A stretch of 64,000 nucleotides of DNA from assembly GCA_911728435.2 (NCBI GenBank), contig OU452205.1:4408260-4472259 (forward strand), given 5' to 3'. The notes beneath the pieces were generated by a model. That model saw only the letters and a list, made by a program, of their open reading frames with translations, did no database searches and was not told the DNA's origin. Every line of letters begins with the position of its first letter. Positions within the stretch are counted from its first letter, which is position 1. This document shows positions 43,929 through 53,889 of the stretch, one piece after another. The translations under genes were made by a program, and so were the position numbers. Source of the DNA: Apoderus coryli. Its lineage: Eukaryota > Arthropoda > Insecta > Coleoptera > Attelabidae.

Positions 43929-45148
43929 ATAATAATAATAATAATAATAATAATAAGCTTTATTGTCTAACGGGGAACCCCAATTACAAGACAATGCAAC
44001 AATTAATATACATTCCAGATAGTGTAGTACATCATGAATAAATCAAATCAAATTATAGGGTTTGTTGAAAGATCCAAGTTGAGTACCAAATTTTTTATAG
44101 ATCAAGCAAGCCGTTTGCAGTATAAAAAGACCACACAATGGTAATATCCTTAAAGACTTAAACAGAGACCTACAAGTGTCTCTGTTGGTTTTGCGACAAA
44201 CAAATCTTACTGCTCTCTTCTGCAAAACAAACACAGAGCTGAACAGACACTGACTGCAGCATCCCCAGAAAGCAATCCCATAACGCAGATGACTCTTCAC
44301 AAGAGAAAAATATGCTAGCCTTGCAGTTTCCACTCCAAGTTCATTGGCTATAACTCTAACGGCGTAACACCCTCTGGCTAGTTTCTGTCTTAAGGCCAAT
44401 ATATGGTCATGAAATTTTAACTTATTGTCTATCACTAGTCCAAGAAATTTGTTAGAGTCACTAATCTCCAATGGTTCATCCCGAATACCCATCTGCTCTG
44501 GGCACAAATACTTAAAGCATACTAATTTAGTTTTGCTTACATTTAGGGACAGAAGGTTTGAGTCACACCATCTCTTAATCACCACCAGGTCCTCTGTAAC
44601 TATTGTTGTCAATGAAGCAGGGTCTTTATGAGACCATAGAATAGTAGTATCGTCAGCAAATACTGTGAATTGACCTCTTATTGCAAGAGATGAAATGTTG
44701 TTTATGTAGATTAGGAATAAAATGGGACCAAGGACAGAGCCCTGTGGAACTCCATGGGGTATGAGGCATTCGTCAGAGTAAATACCCATCGACCCAACAA
44801 TCTACTTTCTATTCGTTAGGAATGATCTGAACCAATGCAAAGAGGCACCTCGGAAGCCATACCTAAAAAGCTTGCCAAGGAGAATATCATGATTCACGCA
44901 GTCGAATGCTTTGCTAAAGTCACAAAACACGGCCGCGGCCACATCACCACCATTCAAGCTCAAATAGAGTCTCTCCAGAAATGCCATGCACAGTTAGAAA
45001 GTTGATCGTTCTTTTTCTAACTAACATTTCTAAAATTTTAGACAGGCATGGTAAGAGTATAGGACGGTAGTTTGTTGGATCGCTTAGGTCGCCCGCCTTC
45101 AATAGGGGCTTCACAAGGGAAACTTTAAGACTTGATGGAAATATACCT
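43929..45148 (-). pseudogene. Non-LTR retrotransposon RT relic, family 3
   Basis: Reading the minus strand: SLKVSLVKPLLKAGDLSDPT and NYRPILLPCLSKILE (RT domain 0/1), [18 protein letters not shown] (motif A), GVPQGSVLGPILFLIYIN (motif B), FTVFADDTTILW (motif C), LLSLNVSKTKLVCF, then RYGIAFWGCCS. The long frame 44043-44789 is intact, but a stop lies between motifs A and B and the segment between NYRP and motif A is deleted. The C-terminus is cut short. The 3' end holds TTGTAATTG, GGGGTTCCCC, GTTAGACAATAAAG and (TTA)n at 43929-44000. Jockey/CR1 superfamily. Confidence 0.85.
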
Positions 45149-45149
45149 A

Positions 45150-46395
45150 AGTAAATACAATATTTTACAATAAAGAATATAATACAAAAACAATGACAAA
45201 AAAATCATAACAATTCGAGCATCAAGTACAATGCAAATCATTATTAGCAAACCCAGGGGCGTACTGATGCCGTTACAGGCCTGTGTTCCAAGGAATTTCC
45301 GGGACCACCCCCTCACCGCCACATCCATTGAAAAACAAAGTATCAATATTTATACGTTTATTAAGAAATCAAACTTAACCAAAGCACAATTTAAAATATA
45401 AAAACTAAAAAATATACATGCTATTTCTTAAACTGTGCAAGATAGAGAGCTAGTTAAATTAGACAAAAGTTGCAGTTTTGGATGCCTATTTAATATCTCT
45501 TACTATGTAGGCAAATTCTTTCTAGTTTCTGAAATTCAGGGTGATTTGTGAAAAACGCCGAATTTTATTTTTGTAGTAGTCATCATCAATGATTTTTCCG
45601 TGATACAGGCCTGCATTATTTTTTGCTGAGCGAAAATAAAGTATTTGAAAGAGCATTATATTAGTATATGACACATTTCGTAATTTAGCTAAGCAAAACA
45701 TAATGCAGTTCTCTATTAAAGAAAAATCATTGAAGATGACTACTATCGAATCGAAACGTCAGAAACCGTACTTGAGTTATACTTTATATTAAAGGTAGTG
45801 ACTTGAAATAACAAAGTTGATGGTGGCAGCTGCAAAACGAAACGCTAAGACGTGTTCATTTTGAAAGTGCCATGAGACAGACATATTAGAAGTTAGAACC
45901 ATTAAACTTTTGATTTAAAACTTTCTCTCGAAAATCAACAGTTTTCGAAATATTTAACGAAATAGGATTTGCCATTTTTCACAAGCTTTTAAATGCTAAA
46001 AAGAATTTGTCTACACAGTAAAGAGATTTTAAATACCAACTCTATATCTTGCACGGTTAAATAGTCTTGCACGGTTAAATAAAATATCATTTACAGCATA
46101 TGTTATGTAATATACTATTACAGCACATGTTATGTAATATACTATTTTTTATTGTATTAATTTTGTACACTTAGTAAAAATTTATTCATTGAGTCGAATC
46201 ATGCCTCCGTGTTTGTTCAAAAAATATCAATTAAAAACTGATGGTGAGGTCATATTGTGTCTAAGTGTCAAAACTGTGTTAGGACATAAATTAAAACTAT
46301 TCAATGCATTAGCCTAACTGTGTATATTAATAACCATAAATTAGTTTCAAATAAAAGAAAACAAACAAAAACTTTCAAAGTCAACTCCACAAAAA
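45150..46395. other. Stretch with inverted repeat and short tandem repeats
   Basis: A CAGGGGCGTACTGATGCC stretch near 45252 looks like a hAT-type end without a partner. GTAGTAGTCATCATCAATGA (45574) and TCATTGAAGATGACTACTAT (45727) are inverted copies about 130 bp apart, and the second leads into CGAAACGTC. Two short tandem repeats lie at 46040-46145 (CTTGCACGGTTAAAT twice; ATGTTATGTAATATACTA twice). No gene is supported. Confidence 0.45.
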
Positions 46396-46425
46396 ACTTT
46401 TAATTCAGTTATGCAAAGGAAACCA

Positions 46426-46451
46426 GTTTCGGCTCAAAAAGCCATCATCAT
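46426..46451 (-). ncRNA. Hammerhead-like core motif
   Basis: The minus strand reads ATGATGA, T, then a hairpin with GGCT and AGCC arms, then GAAAC. It matches the hammerhead core with one change (C3 to A). CTGATGA-hairpin-GAAAC strings are common in arthropod repeats and are known from Penelope-like elements. No RT was recognised next to it. Confidence 0.35.
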
Positions 46452-46891
46452 TCCTCCAATAAAGATAAAAACGAACGCATAAGAGAAAAAAAATAAATAA
46501 ATAAATAAAACGTACAACGGGCAACAAATCTATACATAAGTTCATAAGGTAAAAAAACTTTCCATTCTTACAAAAACATCTGTGTAGGAACAGAGAAAAT
46601 ATCAAACATGAATAACATTACACGAAAACAAACTAACAAACACCTGTGTTGAGTAAATAAATAAAATAAGAATTTTAATGCATCCAAGACCAGATTCAAA
46701 TATATCAAAATGAAAAAAAAAAACGAAAAACCTTTTTCTGTAAGTACAGTAGTATGTCCAAAAAGAATTGAATTGAACTGGACTGAAATGCGAAAGAATC
46801 GTAAAAATATTAAATTTAAATGAGGCAAGCAAAAAAAACATTATTTCGTTTGATAAATTAGTTTGTTTGTTTTAATTTCAGCTTAAAGTAG

Positions 46892-47066
46892 TATAAACAC
46901 TGTTGATACGAAACTCAAACTGGCCCACCAGTTTTGGATTTCGTACCCGCCACCGGGGGCGGGCAGCTCCACCAGTTCCAAGGAGAAAGAGAAGGATAAA
47001 CAAGAGGAGGAGAAACGTTCTTCAAAAGAGACCCAACGGCAATTAGATTACGACGCTGCTGTTAAG
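46892..47066 (+). CDS. Internal exon of an unidentified host gene
   Basis: A pyrimidine-rich tract and TTTCAG at 46881, with AG sites at 46888 and 46891, precede an open frame reading LAHQFWISYPPPGAGSSTSS, then KEKEKDKQEEEKRSSKETQR and QLDYDAAVK. It ends at AAG|GTCAGT, a good donor in phase 0. All three frames have a stop just after 46881, so the acceptor at 46891 (incoming phase 2) is the likeliest. Composition is richer in G and C than the surroundings, as expected for a real exon. The protein is charged and low in complexity here. I do not recognise the gene. The next exon in phase is at 62377. Confidence 0.65.
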
Positions 47067-47069
47067 GTC

Positions 47070-47360
47070 AGTATTTAAATATTGATAATAATTATAATAT
47101 ACAACGTGTCCCAAATAAACTGTGTTCCATGACCATTTTATTAGATTAGGGAGAAGTTTTCCCGAAACAATGTTTAACAAATTTAACTTTGGCTAACTAA
47201 AAATTGGAAAAATATGTCAATCACGCAAACCTTATTTGTTGAAAATGTTTTCCTAAAGGTTTGATTTTGCTGGTAATTTTTTTAAGTGGAATTGCAATTT
47301 AGAGTTTAAATGAAAGTCAAATCTCCACAAGATAAATTTAATAGAAACTAGAGTCTATCT
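47070..47360 (+). other. Start of a long intron
   Basis: AT-rich intron sequence with one CAACGTGTCCC variant near 47104. Nothing else is seen before the ribozyme-like motif. Confidence 0.45.
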
Positions 47361-47369
47361 GCCATACAT

Positions 47370-47399
47370 GTTTCGGGACTACACCTGTCCCATAATCAG
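47370..47399 (-). ncRNA. Hammerhead-like core motif
   Basis: The minus strand reads CTGATTA, T, GGGAC, a 7-nt loop, GTCCC, then GAAAC. Stem II is a perfect 5-bp helix. The core differs at one invariant position (G8 to T), so cleavage is unlikely. It supports descent from a ribozyme-bearing retroelement. Confidence 0.35.
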
Positions 47400-47514
47400 T
47401 GGCCTGTCAACAATCGTACAAAACACAAAGCCAAGAAATACAATACTCCAGTCAAATTTCTATTGAAGTCTGGAAAACACACCCCATTTTTTTAGTTCGT
47501 TATTGAGTGCAAAA

Positions 47515-47910
47515 TTATCGTTCAACTTTAAATAATAATAATTTTATTGAACCAAAAAGAATTTACAAACTCCACATAGGTTCGTCCTTTACATTGATAT
47601 GTAATCAATTTTAATTTGTTTTTTACTTATAACTAACCCTTAATTATGATAAACTAACGACACCATAATTATAATTATAAAGATAATGAGAGAGAAAAAA
47701 ACAAAACACTAGTCATGAAATACAAAATGAAATTAAAACGAGAAAAAGAAAAGGAAACAGTCATATGCGATTAAGCAGAACTCTTTAAACTCCGTTTTAA
47801 AACGCTTTTAAAAACTTTTGGTTGTAGTTCCTTTATACTAGATTCTAGATTATTATATAATTTGACACCTTTTACCAGGATCGATCTATTTAATATATTT
47901 GAATGTGCAA
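47515..47910 (-). pseudogene. Non-LTR retrotransposon 3' fragment
   Basis: The minus strand encodes VAHSNILNRSILVKGVKLYN, then NLESSIKELQPKVFKSVLKR and SLKSSA before a stop, which is the C-terminal end of a CR1/jockey-like reverse transcriptase. The 3' tail is GGTTCAATAAAATTATTATT. 5'-truncated; lies in the presumed intron of the host gene. Confidence 0.6.
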
Positions 47911-48246
47911 CTTACCATTTTATGGAAAATATTTGATTTAATTTATTAAATTTTTTTATTGAAATTACAATTACATATTTAAATTTATTTTATTTTTGTA
48001 TATCATATTTCGTTTTTTTAATAAAAGTTCTTAAAATTATTTAACGGTTTGTTTGTTTTTCTAAAATTCTCGAACCCGGAATGGCAAGGACGTCATGAAA
48101 TTTTCTGTTGGTATGAATATGAGTTATGTTATACCTAGGTGAGGTAGGTAGGTATCTTAGAAACTCCCATGAGTTTGCCGCTTATTGTCACTTCTTATCG
48201 TAACCTAAATTATGACATGGTGATTTAATTGCTTTTTTTTTAACAG

Positions 48247-48459
48247 GATGCAAGCATGAATGGCGTTACTTGCCACCCTGCCCCTTTTCGTCTTTCTTGC
48301 CTTCACAGTTTGCATACCTATAGACAAAAAAATCTCTGGATAGGACATGAGGGTCGCGGGAATTCCAGCATATGTGTATCTATGCCCACCGCAATGGCCC
48401 ATTTAATGATTGCGAGTTTCATCTTTAAATCTATATTTCTTCTAATGTGTTTATAAATG
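48247..48459 (+). CDS. Possible alternative terminal exon
   Basis: A strong acceptor (GCTTTTTTTTTAACAG at 48231-48246) is followed by a frame open for about 70 codons: DASMNGVTCHPAPF, later GHEGRGNSSICVSMPTAMAH and FKSIFLLMCL, then a stop. The incoming phase (0) fits the donor at 47066, and the first 160 bp are GC-richer than the surroundings. It could end a short isoform of the host protein with a hydrophobic tail. The minus strand is also open here, and transposon origin is equally possible. Low confidence. Confidence 0.25.
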
Positions 48460-48654
48460 GTGTGCTAAAATTAACGCAAGATTTGAGTTGTAACCCTAAA
48501 AATAAAAGAAATCAGGTGACAGTTTAGGGTTTGTAAAAATGGAGCGTTACACGATAGAAAAAGGTGTCTTCATTATTGAACAATACTTCAAAAATACAAG
48601 ACGGTCCATTAAAAACATTACTAACTGTACCGCTCGTTTTTGAAGCACACTGTA
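48452..48654 (+). mobile_element. 203 bp deletion derivative of an IS630-type transposon
   Basis: It begins TATAAATGGTGTGCT and ends AGCACACTGTA, so the tips are inverted variants of TACAGGGTGTGCT. Inside, ATG at 48539 opens MERYTIEKGVFIIEQYFKNT before decaying. The same N-terminus (MERYTKEQRVFIIKTFFENG) starts the larger transposase relic at 50710. This ties the CAGGGTG-type ends to a transposase family and shows how the small units could arise by internal deletion. Confidence 0.6.
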
Positions 48655-48659
48655 TAATC

Positions 48660-49010
48660 AAAAATATGTGTAACTGATATAATAATAATAATATATCGGT
48701 GGCGTTCCTGGTGAATTTATTATTATTTAAAAATGTCCTATTATCACATATTATGATTGATAATTATTAACATTCTGAATTGAATCGAAATTTCGAATGC
48801 CTCTATAAATTCCATACAGATTTTTTGTATTCTGTCTGATGCTTTATTAAATCAAATTTAATTTAATATATTACCGTCTATTACACGAAAATGTTTACAC
48901 AAATTGATGGGTTTATTTTCAATATACGAATTATTAATTTTAATTATAAAAACCTATTTGAAATATTATTTTGAAAAATGTATGTTATGACACTACACTT
49001 CCTGATCACT
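48660..49010 (+). other. Intronic AT-rich stretch
   Basis: No feature is supported here. Confidence 0.4.
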
Positions 49011-49016
49011 TAGTGT

Positions 49017-49294
49017 TTAACATAGATTGATTAATATACAATGTACTTTTATAATAATAATAATAAACAATAAACTGTTGCCCTTGAGGCACGAATAGCT
49101 CTCCATATTTAAGTGTAAAAATACTATTTTTGTGACCTTTTTCTCATTTACATTTCTCGTAAGGCACTTAATACAATTACCAATCACGTTTTGCAATAAA
49201 TTGTCGTCAATGGGTGATATCTGCTCGATAATGGTGGTTTTAAGCTCGTGAACTGTTGTGGGATTATTGTTGTACATTTTCGATTTCAAAAAAT
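49017..49294 (-). pseudogene. IS630-type transposase, C-terminal part
   Basis: The minus strand reads HFLKSKMYNNNPTTVHELKT, then TIIEQISPIDDNLLQNVIGN before the frame runs into non-coding sequence. It matches the LKSxVYxNxPxTxxELKxxI...I...LxxV ending of insect IS630-type transposases. It continues the part at 49930-50710; a LINE fragment was inserted between them. The following 3' sequence (AATAGCTCTCCATATTTAAG) recurs at 8655 and 9540. Confidence 0.75.
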
Positions 49295-49933
49295 GGTATT
49301 CTCATTACATGTCATTACCAAAAAAGGTTTACACAAGTCATATTAAATACTAAAATATTACATAACACATTATAAAAACATAGAAATGTATATAACTTAA
49401 TCAAAACAGAAAGTCAGTGCTGAGGAATTCATCAATGTAGTAAAAAGCCTGGTCAATTAAGTAGTTCTTTAATCTATGTTTGAATATTGCAAGGCTCAGT
49501 GTTTTCAAACTATCTGGCAAATGATTATAGCATGTGGGACCATAATAATTTACAGAATTTCTGCTTCTACCCAATCTCATATATTCCGGAAGAATGTCAT
49601 TTTTGTTTCTGGTATTGTGGTTGTGAACTTCACCATGTACATAAAGATGTACAGATTGTAATTATTTTTCACATACATAATTGAATTGTAGATATAGAGA
49701 AACGGGAGTGTAACTACTTTACATTCTTTGAATTTAGGTCTGCCATCCTCTCTAAACTTTAAATCTGACATTATTCGAACCACGCGTCTTTGGATTGCGA
49801 ATACCCGACTCGCATGACAAGAGTGTCCCCAAATTGACAAAGCATATGAAGCCACACTGTGAAAAAGGCCATAATATGCTGATTTCAAAACATTAAAAGA
49901 GACTTCACCCTTCAAGCTTCGCAACATGAACAC
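49295..49933 (-). pseudogene. LINE fragment inserted into the IS630-type gene
   Basis: The minus strand reads NVLKSAYYGLFHSVASYALS, then IWGHSCHASRVFAIQRRVVR and IMSDLKFRED. After one frameshift it continues RLGRSRNSVNYYGPTCYNHL, then PDSLKTLSLAIFKHRLKNYL and a stop at 49401. This is the C-terminal third of a jockey/CR1-like reverse transcriptase (IWGxS...IFxLQRRxVRI...YNxLPxxLK). The insert splits the IS630-type transposase between its RSCDLTP-like region and LKSKMY. No clean target duplication was found. Confidence 0.75.
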
Positions 49934-50710
49934 AACTTAAGACAACTTGGCAATGGTAACCTCGACATGACCCAAAATTTACTCATTTTCTACGAGAAAT
50001 AATCTTTCAAATGATCCATTGTTTCTCTTGCGGTGTGACAAGTGGCACTATTCTGTTGAATCCACATATTCTCTATGTCGAAATCATCAATTTTCCGCCA
50101 CAAAAAGATTCGGATCATCTCCATGTAGCGATTTCCATTGATTGTAATCGCATTTCCATTTTCGTTTTCAAAAAAATGTGGTCCGATGATTCCTCTGGAC
50201 CACAAACCACACCAAACCGTAACTTTTTGTGAATGTAATGGTTGCTTGGATTTTCTTCACCCCAAATGCAACAATTCTGCTTGTTGACGTAGCCATTGAG
50301 CTGGAAATGGTCTTCGTCGGTGAAGATTATTTTGTTAAAAAAAATATAATTTTCTTCTTGTTTTTCGATGGCCCCAGAAACGAATTGCCGACGTAATGCG
50401 TGGACAGCTAGTTTTAATTCACGATGCAAAATGTTGAATAATGTGGATCGGATGTTTTTCGATCTTCTTCAACACTCAGCTGACAGCTCCTATATTCTTG
50501 GGTAAACGACCACTATGTTGATAAATTCTGTTTCTGTTAACACGAACGGATCCCGTCTCTTCAAATTTCTCAACCATCACCTTGATGGTACGGTTTGTTG
50601 GAGCATTTTCTCTACCGAATTTTGTTCTAAATTACAACTTGAAAACTTTTGCCATTTTCGAAAAATGTTTTAATAATAAAAACACGTTGTTCCTTCGTGT
50701 AACGTTCCAT
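49934..50710 (-). pseudogene. IS630-type transposase, N-terminal and catalytic part
   Basis: From ATG at 50710: MERYTKEQRVFIIKTFFENG (helix-turn-helix start), a frameshifted middle, then LKLAVHALRRQFVSGAIEKQ, NKIIFTDEDHFQLNGYVNKQ (first Asp, with the DExHFxLNGYVNKQNCRIWG box), WSRGIIGPHFFENENG, then MWIQQNSATCHTARETMDHL (QQDGATCHTAR, with the second Asp replaced by Asn). The third catalytic region is worn and then cut by a LINE. This gene family belongs to the Tc1/mariner-IS630 superfamily. Tip sequence TATAAAGGGTGTCC lies at about 50812-50826. Confidence 0.8.
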
Positions 50711-50811
50711 ATTAACTAACCGGAATGTATTTAGAATCTGATAATACAAATTTGAATAAAAATTACGAGTAGAAAAAAAATGACAACAAAATTAAAATGA
50801 TACCTCAATTT

Positions 50812-50826
50812 TGGACACCCTTTATA
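50812..50826 (-). repeat. Terminus of the IS630-type element
   Basis: In reverse complement this reads TATAAAGGGTGTCCA, a variant of TACAGGGTGTCC, about 100 bp upstream of the transposase start. It supports the link between CAGGGTG tips and this transposase family. The opposite terminus was not recognised. Confidence 0.5.
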
Positions 50827-50939
50827 ATAAAATAGGTACTAAATATCTGACATTATTCAGCTATTCACATTTCTTGTTGTAGATCGTGATGGTCACTTTT
50901 TAAAAAAAATTAATTTGATATTAGGTACTTAAAAAACCT

Positions 50940-51080
50940 CGACAGAAATCGATACATGAAATTAAATATTTGAACCCTTTTTTAAACCCCTTGCCTACGC
51001 TCAATGTTTCCTAAAAGTTAATCAGCACCTAGACATATCCTGTAGTATTTTTGTGCCAAAATTGGTACAAAAATAATTAG
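50940..51080 (-). repeat. Remote copy of the 7.2 kb repeat unit
   Basis: In reverse complement this contains TTTGGCACAAAAATACTA, then AACATTGAGCGTAGGCAAGG and GGGTTTAAAAAAGGGTTCAA, matching 7170-7265. One unit only, opposite orientation. Confidence 0.6.
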
Positions 51081-51089
51081 ATGCTGGTT

Positions 51090-51371
51090 CCAGATTTAAA
51101 ATTCGAGGTTACGTCTCTTGACAACCATCATCATCTTTATTATTCTCATAGCGGCCATTGTTGAGTTTGGTCTCAACCGATAGAGCATTTCATTTGATTT
51201 AAAAAATGTGTAACATTACTTGTTTCTGATAAAAATAGGCCTAAAAATTAGTTAATGGAAATTGAGCAATTTTTTATTTAATATTATCAAAATAATCAAA
51301 AATGGCCGCCGTAAGAAAAAATAAAATTGATGATGGTTGTCAAGAGACGAAACGTCGGATTTTAAATCTTT
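51090..51371. mobile_element. MITE with about 42-bp inverted ends
   Basis: AGATTTAAAATTCGAGGTTA and onward through CTTGACAACCATCATCA (near 51092-51134) is matched in reverse complement by 51330-51370 with few mismatches. The interior of about 200 bp is non-coding. The right arm also reads TTGATGA, then GAAACGTC, reminiscent of the hammerhead-like motifs. No target duplication was confirmed. Confidence 0.6.
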
Positions 51372-51384
51372 TTTTATAGTTTCT

Positions 51385-51790
51385 TTAACAACATAATTAA
51401 TTTGCTCTTTGCTCATAATTATAGTTCAGAGTCACTCTAATTAATATACAATGATTTATGAGACAGTTATATGGATTATAAACGAGTATGTGAATAAACC
51501 AACAGAACTTCATTACAACTGAACAAATCTACAAGAGATTTCAAACACAAAAGGCAATGCTTTTATAAGCCAGCATAAAAGATTTAAGAAATCAATATTG
51601 GTATGGTATATTGTCTATACCTACCTATACTCGATTTTAGGAAATAAATATACTGAAAAAATTGCCGTAAAAACCGCCACATAAAATGCCTGGGGAAAAA
51701 TCATAAACCTTATCATAAATTATTAATATCAGGCAGATATTCAGGAAACTCCGCTTTTTGGCGGTTTTGTCTGTTTGTGTATTGCCATAA
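51385..51790. other. Intronic stretch
   Basis: No gene or repeat with clear borders. AT-rich. Confidence 0.4.
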
Positions 51791-51795
51791 TACTA

Positions 51796-53372
51796 TACAG
51801 GGTGTCCCACCGGGAACCAAACCGATCTGTTTGTAGAAAACTATACATCTTGAAAATTTGGCAGTATAACTATGTCGACATCAGTGGCAGCTCGTGGGTA
51901 GTTTTATTAGGTAGGCACTAAGTAAAATATGGATGTGAGGTCAAGCGCCTTAGATAAAAATTAGAAAATTATCAAGGTAAAAAAGAACACGTTAAAATAC
52001 GGGTTTCGTAAGGTAAATCTTATTTCTTTTATTTTAAAAAATTATGCCCCATTCACTACTCAACGAAATCCAATACATAATCAAATACAAATAAAATACA
52101 AAATTATTTGTATTGAATAAACATTAATATTACTACCTAATTACTACTTACCGCTACCGCAACAAGTTGTGCAGCACAACCACTAATCTTTACTTGTACT
52201 AGTCAAAATATTATTACTATTATTATTTAATAATTAAATACATACACTTTTTAATCAATGGCATTAGTATTTAAACAACAAACGAACAAATAGTTCGAAC
52301 GTAATGTAAAAAACAGTAAACAAAATACCTAACGTACAAATCGAAATTCGTGCAAATAGTATACCTATCTAGCTACAGTAGATAGAAGGCGGCCGGGGTA
52401 GGTGCCTAAGCTCAACGTAAACCCGTTCCTACGCAATACAACACATATTATTTCAATAGGTATTATATAAAAGTTCTCAATCACCACCAGTTTTTTCTGT
52501 ATATTTATTTAAATATATTCAAGAAAAAGTACAACAATTTTGAGCAAAACACATATATTTTAGGCCGTATTTGGTAGTACATACTATTACCCGGTGACCG
52601 GTGGCGCAAAACTTTTGATATGTACATGTACATGTATATATGTGTATACACTGTATAAAAGTATACGGTGTAGGCGACGATAACAGTTGCCTGTAAAAAT
52701 GCGAAGTATCGGTAGTGGGTTATAGCACCAGCGGTAAACCTATTTTGCGGTAGTTGTATTATATCTACAGATAATTATTGAATTAAAGGGGATGTTTAAA
52801 GGTTTAAGGTAGAAACTGAAATTAATATAAGAATCAATATTATTTTGTTTTAATTATGGAGTCAATAATAATAAATTGAGTATTTAATTTAGGGCGAAGT
52901 TTTAAAGGTAGGCGGTGCCTACCTTGCCTACCCCGACCAGCCGCCACGGCTCGACATAGAGGCAGATGAGGTAAAATAATTATAAGTTATTAACACTTCC
53001 AGTTATACTGACAATTAATGAAGGGTTCCTTATAGGAAAATTTTATAATGATTTTAGAGCCTGCAAACGGCATTTTTAACATAAAACCTTAAATAAATCA
53101 GAAACGGTAAGAGTAAGATATAGGATAAGATACAGAAAGTCTAGTTGGAATTTTACGTAAAATCCAAAACTGTAATAATATATTATACGGTGTTCCATTT
53201 GAAATAAGCAAGTTGACACCTACTTCCGGTATAACCGGTAATGTCAATAGCTTATAACTATTTTACCTCATTCGCCTCCGTCGACATAGTTAAACTGCCA
53301 AATGTTTAAAATTCTCCTATTTGTAGTTTTCTATATGCAGATCGATTTGGTTCCTGGTGGTACACTCTGTAT
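51796..53372. repeat. Palindromic element E, split by a hAT insertion
   Basis: TACAGGGTGTCCCACCGGGA at 51796 pairs with the worn TCCTGGTGGTACACTCTGTA at 53369. Further inward, GTAGAAAACTATACATC pairs with the region near 53320, and AGTATAACTATGTCGACAT pairs with GTCGACATAGTTAAACTG. After the hAT insert ends at 52949 the left arm resumes (GAGGTAAAATAATTATAAGT near 52968) and pairs with 53245-53275. Near the middle TACGGTGTTCCATTTGAAAT matches the unit at 2165. Confidence 0.75.
51882..52949. mobile_element. hAT-like non-autonomous element, 1068 bp
   Basis: The left end CAGTGGCAGCTCGTGGG is matched by the inverted right end CCGTGGCGGCTGGTCGG. Both ends lead into a shared AGGTAGGCAC motif. Flanks are GTCGACAT (51874-51881) and CTCGACAT (52950-52957), an 8-bp target duplication with one mismatch. 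CAGTGGC-type ends plus an 8-bp duplication point to hAT. The interior shows no transposase, so the element is non-autonomous. Confidence 0.8.
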
Positions 53373-53579
53373 AAAACGGGAATCTAAGTAATGCCAGAAA
53401 GGTAGATACATCAAAAGCAAAGGCAAATATTAGAGTAATGTTTCTTTGATATCAAAACCATGCAAGACCACACTTTATATAGAATTGAAAACAACATTAA
53501 ATAGTATATACTAACATGGGTACAAACTTAATAAAACGCCAAATGCACAAAGCCGTATTATTTATATCTTATTGCAATA

Positions 53580-53876
53580 TACAGGGTGTCCGGAAAATAA
53601 ACCGTAAAAAGAAGAGACGAAATTCTAAACGCAAATTGGAGTCTCTTCAATAAAAAACTGTAGTTTATAGGTACAAACGTGTATCTAAAAAATGAATAAA
53701 CTCTACCAAATATTTTTCGATTTATTTGAAAAAACGTAAAAAAATATTCACTTTTAAAGCCTTCTAGCGCACAAACCAAGCAATTTTGTATATAGATAAG
53801 TTGACTTAAATCATAATATTTTCGGCCAAGGAATTTGTGCTATTCCGTTGTACACGTGATTTCAGGACACCCTGTA
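53580..53876. repeat. 297 bp unit with CAGGGTG tips
   Basis: Starts TACAGGGTGTCCGG and ends TCAGGACACCCTGTA, an inverted pair with the GGTGTCC extension. The interior is not palindromic and has no domain I recognise. It is related to the fragments at 28340 and 29862 by the GGAATTTGTG...GGACACCCT segment. Confidence 0.65.
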
Positions 53877-53889
53877 GATAGACACGAAG

